In this document: positions 58,927-63,937 of the stretch, piece after piece
Numbering within the stretch: position 1 is the first letter of the stretch
Layout of the letters: each line of letters starts with the position of its first letter
DNA from: a virus
Virus record (IMG/VR): IMGVR_UViG_3300009507_000019
Location: 1-63,937 of that record
Reading direction: 5' to 3' (one strand)
DNA: 63,937 nt
Made by a program: the position numbers and the translations under genes
The notes under the pieces: generated by a model
What the model was told of the DNA's origin: nothing
The model's database searches: none
Seen by the model: the letters and a program-made list of their open reading frames with translations, nothing else

Positions 58927-60363
58927 CTATACGATGTTTATCGTGTTACCCATCCCTGAGTGGGAAGTACACTGGTAGTATAAAGTTGCTGGAGCACCCA
59001 TAGGAACCGCGAAGAACACAGATCCTACTTCTGCTGCGTTGTTTGTAACCCCAGTAGAGTATGCTGCACCACCATTAGAAACTCTGATCTCAAACGGATG
59101 TCCCGAGGCTGTCATGTCAAAACGGTATGTGTCCCCTCTACGCAAATAAAGAACCGGATCGTTCTCCGCAGTAGGGAAGAACACATTTTGACGATCTTCG
59201 AATACATAGTTTGATGCGCCATCATTTGATACTTTGAATGAGTATTGAACACCACCTGCGTCAATACTAAAGTCACTGTCTATACCCAACGAGAACTTTG
59301 CTGAACTATCGAGGTATGAGAGATGATGTATGCCTGGATTGTATCTATATTTTTGTTGTACTTCAACACCGTCGTTACCAGACAAATTACTACCAAAGTG
59401 TGGATAGTATATTGCGTCTGTGGTTGCCTGACTGATCTGTACGTTAGTAGCTGCGGTTGCACTGAGTGCAGCAACGTTAGTGATATTAGAACCATCTCCG
59501 TTAAAGTATGTCGCAGAGAGAGTACTTGTCGATGCTTCGTAAGACATATTGGTAGTAAAGTCGACACTATCTCCACCAGAAGCGTGGTCGCCCCGTAGAA
59601 GTGGATAGAAGGTACCGACAGCACCAACACTATCTGCAATTACACCACGTGCATTAGACGCGGAAGTCGCAACGAGTGCAAGATCCGCAGTAGATGCATT
59701 ACCAATAATTTCTGCCACCGTGAGGGTGTCATTGGAGGGGTTATATGTTATACCCGCATCAACACCAACCGAGTCTGTACCTGCCGCCTGAACAAAAGGA
59801 ATGAGGAAAGATGCGTCCGTTGTTGTAGAAACAGTATTGATCTGAGATGCAATTACACCCGAACCTGCCGCACCCTGTTCATCGTTTGCGTTAGCCCATG
59901 AGGTACCATTGTACTTGAGGATCTGACCAGATACCAGACCAGCAAAGGTATCAACAACATCATTCAAAGATGTGAGGTCAAAGTTAGCCGAGTCTGCGAC
60001 CGCAGCAGTATGTGCAAACGTGGCAGAGTCTGCATTACCGGTAATGTTCGTAGTTAATCTTTCGGTAGATGGATCGTAAGTGATGCCTGGATCGGTCAAA
60101 ACCGAATCTGCGCCGGATGGGTTTGCTTTGAACATCACAAAGTTATCACCAGAGTTTCCTGGCGTACTAATCACTGTTTTAGCGGCACCCGCGATCAAAG
60201 CAGTCGAAGCTTTATTAGCACTGTCAATGTTAGACGCGATAAGATCCTCGAAGGATATTTGCTTCGTTTTATTTGCACTTACATCTACGATTACTAGAAC
60301 GTCAGAGTCAGCTGCATTTGCACCTGTCAATACTTCCAGTTCGCTTATTTTTATACCTGCCAT
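58927..60363 (-). CDS. Tail fibre protein, 478 aa
   Basis: Same N-terminal attachment module as the 1339 aa protein (MAGIKISELEVLTGANAADSDVLVIVDVSA). The middle contains short repeats of A-T-S-x-T-L-x-A-x-x-F-N-G-D-G type. The C-terminus (GHPFEIRV...GAPATLYYQCTSHSGMGNTINIV) is a cupredoxin-like end domain common in marine phage fibres. Late promoter 28 bases upstream. Confidence 0.75.
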   Translation of the reverse strand: MAGIKISELEVLTGANAADSDVLVIVDVSANKTKQISFEDLIASNIDSANKASTALIAGAAKTVISTPGNSGDNFVMFKANPSGADSVLTDPGITYDPSTERLTTNITGNADSATFAHTAAVADSANFDLTSLNDVVDTFAGLVSGQILKYNGTSWANANDEQGAAGSGVIASQINTVSTTTDASFLIPFVQAAGTDSVGVDAGITYNPSNDTLTVAEIIGNASTADLALVATSASNARGVIADSVGAVGTFYPLLRGDHASGGDSVDFTTNMSYEASTSTLSATYFNGDGSNITNVAALSATAATNVQISQATTDAIYYPHFGSNLSGNDGVEVQQKYRYNPGIHHLSYLDSSAKFSLGIDSDFSIDAGGVQYSFKVSNDGASNYVFEDRQNVFFPTAENDPVLYLRRGDTYRFDMTASGHPFEIRVSNGGAAYSTGVTNNAAEVGSVFFAVPMGAPATLYYQCTSHSGMGNTINIV

Positions 60364-60390
60364 CTATTCTTCCTCAAGAATCTGTATTGT

Positions 60391-60398
60391 TATTTATA
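60391..60398 (-). promoter_or_regulatory. Late promoter TATAAATA
   Basis: Perfect late box 28 bases upstream of the 478 aa fibre gene, at the stop of gp15. Confidence 0.75.
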
Positions 60399-61685
60399 CT
60401 AACTAACGGTAAGTGTTACGGTCACATTCTCAGAGATTCCGCCAGTTGGTGTGACTCTATACACAAACTGATCTGATCCTGATTGACCAACTGTACCGGT
60501 GTATGTCGCAACACCTGTACTCGAATTAATTGTTGCAGTACCTTTCGACGGTGAACTCACAATACCATATACTGGACTTGTGAAACTGTCATTTGTAGAA
60601 ACATCGATTAGTTCTGCAACCCCAGCAGTCGCTGCAAATGGCCCAAGGGTTGTCGCAACAACGTCTTGTACTGCACCAACCGCAACGGTAACCGTCTTAG
60701 TCAACTTCATTGGAGACGAACTGTCACCAAAGAGAAGGTCGATATCAAACGTATCAGTACCGTTCCAGTTACTGTCTGGAGTATACTTATACTCACCTGT
60801 CGCAACAACCACACCGGACGCACTAGTGATCAATTTACCGTATGTTACTGTCGCAGTACCATTATCTGCGGTGTTAGTACCCAAAGAGAAACCATGTGTG
60901 TCTAAAGGTACGTTGACCATTTGGAAATTACTAATGGTAACCGGTGTGTCTTCTAACGTTGATGTAGCAAGTGGTGTTGCTGTCGCCGCACTGTCTTGAA
61001 TACCATACAACTCATCTCCGTTCAACTGGAGATTGTCTATATCGTATTGTGTAATAATAGGTGCAGCTGGGTTGATTGACTTATACATTGATACTTTCAT
61101 TTCGAAGTCAAGCGTATAGATTACAGTACGTCGTGCCTCTAGTGCTGCCTCGAAGTCGTCTGAAAAGGTAATACCTTGTAGAGTTACAGGCACATCTTCT
61201 TTGACACCATCAAAGTCTTCGAGTGGTCTCATTGTTATTGTGTAAGAAGGCGTGAAGTAAGGCAGTATCTGTTCAACGATCTGTAGTGCATCATCCTGAC
61301 CCTTCGCATATATGTTTAACTGAAAGTTAATGTTATATGGTACGGGGGTGAACACCTGTGTAGACTTACCAAATGTTTGAGATGGTATAACACAGTTATT
61401 TACTTTTGGCAACTGTCTTTGTGAGTCATAGTTCATTGCAACAATCTCAAAAGACATGCGAGGTAACTTGACTGCAATCTTACGTTCTCCCTGTTCACCT
61501 GACTTATTCATTGCGTCAATACGTGCAATAAAGTCTCGTGATGGGGCATAGGACAGGGGGACTTTAACCTGTGATATGGTTGCACCGCTAGAGTTCTTTC
61601 TCAAAACGTTTACGTTATTAAAAAGAGATCCGAACACTGCAACCGCAGATCGTATGCGTTGATGATAAAAATGATTACCGAACAT
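60399..61685 (-). CDS. 15: Tail terminator / sheath stabiliser gp15 with cadherin-like extension
   Basis: A 428 aa protein. Residues 1-210 match T4 gp15 (FYHQRIRSAVAVFGSLFNNV, QIVEQILPYFTPSYTITM, YTLDFEMKVSMY), which caps the tail tube and sheath. T4 gp15 is 272 aa; here about 190 extra residues form two cadherin/Big-like domains (DTPVTISNFQMV..., TYTPDSNWNGTDTFDI, SGSDQFVYRVTPTGG), which would project from the neck. Start overlaps the gp14 stop by one base. Confidence 0.85.
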   Translation of the reverse strand: MFGNHFYHQRIRSAVAVFGSLFNNVNVLRKNSSGATISQVKVPLSYAPSRDFIARIDAMNKSGEQGERKIAVKLPRMSFEIVAMNYDSQRQLPKVNNCVIPSQTFGKSTQVFTPVPYNINFQLNIYAKGQDDALQIVEQILPYFTPSYTITMRPLEDFDGVKEDVPVTLQGITFSDDFEAALEARRTVIYTLDFEMKVSMYKSINPAAPIITQYDIDNLQLNGDELYGIQDSAATATPLATSTLEDTPVTISNFQMVNVPLDTHGFSLGTNTADNGTATVTYGKLITSASGVVVATGEYKYTPDSNWNGTDTFDIDLLFGDSSSPMKLTKTVTVAVGAVQDVVATTLGPFAATAGVAELIDVSTNDSFTSPVYGIVSSPSKGTATINSSTGVATYTGTVGQSGSDQFVYRVTPTGGISENVTVTLTVS

Positions 61686-62563
61686 TATTCAGGATCTCCG
61701 AAAGGATTAGATTCAGAGAAGTCCAAGAAACCATCTCCTATTGTATCAAAATCACTATTCATCGCACCGTCTTGTAGATCTTGTACAACGGGTGAACCAG
61801 AAGGTGTTACACTAGTACCAGAAGATTGACCTACAATGTTTGCGGTAGTAGTCCAGTTATGGAACTCACCGTCTGTCGCACCTGAGTGTATCAGATAGAG
61901 AAGACCGTTTGCGTCGTCGTGGTCACCAACCTCACCAACCATCGTGTACGTACCGTTGTTCTGTTGAATCTCTTCACCGATCTCAAACGTTACACCCGTT
62001 GGTATACTGATCTTCGCGGCATATGCGAGTTCTTCGATAGTATTAACTTCACCCACATTAGTATCGAAGTCTTCATCGTTGTACTCGAAGAGTTCACAAC
62101 GCATCTTAAACACAGGAAGGTTCTTCAACTGATAGAACGGTTGTTCAGTCTCTACCCTTGTAATTTCAAACATAGACTTTGAAAGAGTGAGGTATATTAG
62201 GTCACCCTCTCGTGGACGGTAAAACTCTTTTACGCCCGGATCGTTTTCATAACGTCCGACCTGATTTAACCATCGTCTACGTGATACTACAAACGTAGCT
62301 GCGTCACGGATCTCAATGCCAAACTTGGAAAAGAGATCGCCCTCTCCATCAAAACCTTCGGTATTCTCTACGTACATTTCTATCTTGTACGCGTTTTCAA
62401 AACGACTCACTGAATCATCTTGAAAGATACCGTCTCGACGGACAAGTTCACGGGGGATATAGTATACATCTTGACCATATATCTTCAGAGACTCGATGAT
62501 TATATCTTCATAGAGTGCCTGTTCGTTATGGGTTCCCTGCGTGAAATAGGAGTTAACTGCCAT
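61685..62563 (-). CDS. 14: Neck protein, T4 gp14
   Basis: A 292 aa head-completion neck protein. MAVNSYFTQGTHNEQALYEDIIIESLKIYGQDVYYIPRELV and NQVGRYENDPGVKEFYRPREGDLIYL are conserved gp14 blocks. Lies between gp13 and gp15. Confidence 0.9.
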   Translation of the reverse strand: MAVNSYFTQGTHNEQALYEDIIIESLKIYGQDVYYIPRELVRRDGIFQDDSVSRFENAYKIEMYVENTEGFDGEGDLFSKFGIEIRDAATFVVSRRRWLNQVGRYENDPGVKEFYRPREGDLIYLTLSKSMFEITRVETEQPFYQLKNLPVFKMRCELFEYNDEDFDTNVGEVNTIEELAYAAKISIPTGVTFEIGEEIQQNNGTYTMVGEVGDHDDANGLLYLIHSGATDGEFHNWTTTANIVGQSSGTSVTPSGSPVVQDLQDGAMNSDFDTIGDGFLDFSESNPFGDPE

Positions 62564-62566
62564 TCG

Positions 62567-63316
62567 TTACCCCACGAAAAAGTCTGGTGGAGACTCATAT
62601 TCTAATCGCATCTTCTCTTCTAACCTGAGAAGTTCCTGTGTAGCATCTTCATATATTTGACGACCGTTCATGGTTACACCGCCGGGCAGTTGTACACCTT
62701 CAAACTTAATAAGGTTTGCACCCCATTGTTGTTTGATTGACTGTGTGGTATAATCTCTCAAGAACACGTCATTCCAAACGTTGTATGAATCACCATCTAC
62801 CCACTGATATGCTTCTGCGATGAGATAGTCACCCACCTTCAGATCCTCATCTTCAAAGTTACCGTGTAGATAAAGTCTTTTTTGATTACGTGAGAACGTA
62901 GTAATGGGTTGTCCTTCCAAGATATTATCAAGAAAGTTTAAATACTGTTCCAACTGGTAGTAATATGACATACCACCAGAAAATTGCAAGAAGTCGCCCA
63001 TACTGTTCAACATCAATTGATACTTGATATCAAACATATTTACAGAAGACATGATGTGTCCGAAAGGGAAGACTCTTGTGATAACCGGTATATCAGATGA
63101 TATCGGAATGTAACCGTTGTCGATATCTGTCTGAGTTATCTGGTGTTTCATAAAGATACGAACTGTCGCATCGTCGTGAAACTCTCTATACAAGGCTAAC
63201 GCATCATCCACACGATCTTCCACCTGATCGGTGTCAACATTTATTTCTATAACAGGTTGACCCAGACGGCGAAGACAATAGTCAATCAGAGTGTCCCGTG
63301 ATGTTACCGCTGCCAT
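62567..63316 (-). CDS. 13: Neck protein, T4 gp13
   Basis: A 249 aa neck protein. TLIDYCLRRLGQPVIEINVDTDQVEDRVDDALALYREFH at the N-terminus and QQWGANLIKFEGVQLPGGVTMNG at the C-terminus are the gp13 hallmarks. Late promoter variant CATAAATA 28 bases upstream. Confidence 0.92.
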   Translation of the reverse strand: MAAVTSRDTLIDYCLRRLGQPVIEINVDTDQVEDRVDDALALYREFHDDATVRIFMKHQITQTDIDNGYIPISSDIPVITRVFPFGHIMSSVNMFDIKYQLMLNSMGDFLQFSGGMSYYYQLEQYLNFLDNILEGQPITTFSRNQKRLYLHGNFEDEDLKVGDYLIAEAYQWVDGDSYNVWNDVFLRDYTTQSIKQQWGANLIKFEGVQLPGGVTMNGRQIYEDATQELLRLEEKMRLEYESPPDFFVG

Positions 63317-63343
63317 TTATCTTGCTCCAATTAGTGTACTAAC

Positions 63344-63351
63344 TATTTATG
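63344..63351 (-). promoter_or_regulatory. Late promoter CATAAATA
   Basis: One mismatch to TATAAATA, 28 bases upstream of gp13, overlapping the stop of the fibre gene. Confidence 0.6.
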
Positions 63352-63937
63352 CACCCCACAGGACTGCACCTGCGGAGTCATAAATGATTAGTTGATTGTT
63401 GTTTGTATCAAAGAATCCTGTGTTTGCCTTTACAGAGTCCGCATTCAAAGATGCACGGATGAGGATATCATTATCTGTCGAGTCACCACGATCTGTAACA
63501 TCTTGTAGATTATCTACTTCGGTTGCAGAGAGTGATGCGAAGGTTCTTTGTGCAACACTATCCGCTGCGGTTAGTACAAGTACGGTTGTAGTGTCGTTGT
63601 TTGTTGGTAGATTCTCAGCAGTAATACCACCCTTTAAGAATACTTGATTGGTAGTAGAATCGCCACGATCTGTAACAGACTGTAACGTATCTTGACCAAG
63701 ACCCGCATCATCAACAAGGTTTGCAAATGATCGTATACCAACACTATCGGTCAGTTCATTGAGAACCAAAAGACTTGTGGTAGTTCCATCACTCTCTGCT
63801 TGGGTCATGGATAGACCGGCAATTGTGAGAGAGTTAGTAGTAGAATCACCACGATCTGTTACGATTTGTAAGGTGTCTGCACCTATACCTGCTTCGGATG
63901 CAAGTGATACGAACGTTCTCTTACCAACACTATCTGT
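63347..63937 (-). CDS. Tail fibre-like repeat protein (partial, 5' end outside window)
   Basis: The frame stays open to the window edge, so the start is not seen. The protein has tandem units of about 60 aa with a shared core TDRGDST-N (LQIVTDRGDSTTN, LQSVTDRGDSTTN, LQDVTDRGDSTDN) and ends DSAGAVLWGA. It looks like the shaft of a tail or whisker fibre. The repeated DNA (ACAGATCGTGGTGATTC) is strongly conserved. Confidence 0.7.
   Translation of the reverse strand, partial: TDSVGKRTFVSLASEAGIGADTLQIVTDRGDSTTNSLTIAGLSMTQAESDGTTTSLLVLNELTDSVGIRSFANLVDDAGLGQDTLQSVTDRGDSTTNQVFLKGGITAENLPTNNDTTTVLVLTAADSVAQRTFASLSATEVDNLQDVTDRGDSTDNDILIRASLNADSVKANTGFFDTNNNQLIIYDSAGAVLWGA

Noticed and set aside
49077-60999. 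Long plus-strand frames opposite the fibre and tail genes
   Set aside because: They mirror strongly biased minus-strand coding sequence, lack ribosome-binding sites and show no family similarity.
1-63937. CRISPR array, transposase or integrase
   Set aside because: No regularly spaced direct repeats and no transposase, integrase or attachment-site features were seen. Repeats found are protein-coding fibre repeats or short hairpins.

Overview
The window is a 63.9 kb piece of a T4-superfamily myovirus (contractile-tailed phage) genome. Nearly all genes are on the minus strand, packed with 1 to 8 base overlaps. The replication, recombination and late-transcription set (gp43, gp44, gp45, gp62, RegA, UvsX, UvsY, UvsW, gp41, gp46, gp47, gp55) and the head and tail set (gp13 to gp23) are recognisable from protein motifs and from T4-like order. 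The mix of extra genes (Hsp20, 2OG-Fe(II) oxygenases, MazG-like, SNase, ThyX, phage-typical tail-fibre modules) resembles marine T4-like phages of the cyanophage/pelagiphage kind. There are no photosynthesis genes here, so the host cannot be named. Signal peptides, a lipobox protein and a TonB-box-like sequence suggest a Gram-negative host.

Layout, reading the minus strand from high to low coordinates. 63.9-60.4 kb: end of a fibre gene, then neck/terminator proteins gp13, gp14, gp15. 60.4-49.1 kb: an inserted adhesin block (fibre-like 478 aa, collagen-containing 1339 aa, two small fibre proteins, a tail-assembly chaperone-like protein, a 1310 aa Calx-beta-like protein). 49.1-39.4 kb: gp16, gp17, gp18, gp19, gp20, gp67-like, gp68-position, gp21, gp22, gp23, closed by a terminator. 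39.3-38.9 kb: two small envelope proteins. 35.9-38.8 kb: the only plus-strand islet, with a DUF4338/DruA-like protein, an HNH nuclease with a resolvase-type HTH, an EcoRI-family restriction endonuclease and ThyX, behind a strong sigma70-type promoter. 35.8-13.5 kb: gp19-like tube protein, UvsY, UvsW, gp55, gp47, gp46, gp45, gp44, gp62, RegA, a redox/stress block (peroxiredoxin, Hsp20, glutaredoxin, cupins), gp43, an AEP-type primase candidate, UvsX, gp41. 13.5-3.2 kb: about two dozen small accessory genes (oxygenase, DUF3310, metallopeptidases, MazG-like, SNase, DUF932, SpoT/MESH1-like hydrolase). 3.0-0 kb: a 459 aa protein of unknown role, a very basic protein and a nucleotidyltransferase cut by the window edge.

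Regulation is unusually readable. At least 14 host-type promoters have TTGAC- or TTGC-like -35 boxes exactly 17 bases from a TATAAT-like -10, and several lie inside upstream genes. T4-type late promoters (TATAAATA or close variants) precede structural genes. Four rho-independent terminators are visible, two with UUCG loops.

The most notable observation is the EcoRI-family endonuclease. It keeps the catalytic and GAATTC-recognition residues, no methyltransferase partner lies beside it, and I found no GAATTC anywhere in the window by reading it through. No intergenic stretch exceeds 300 bases without a gene or named element.
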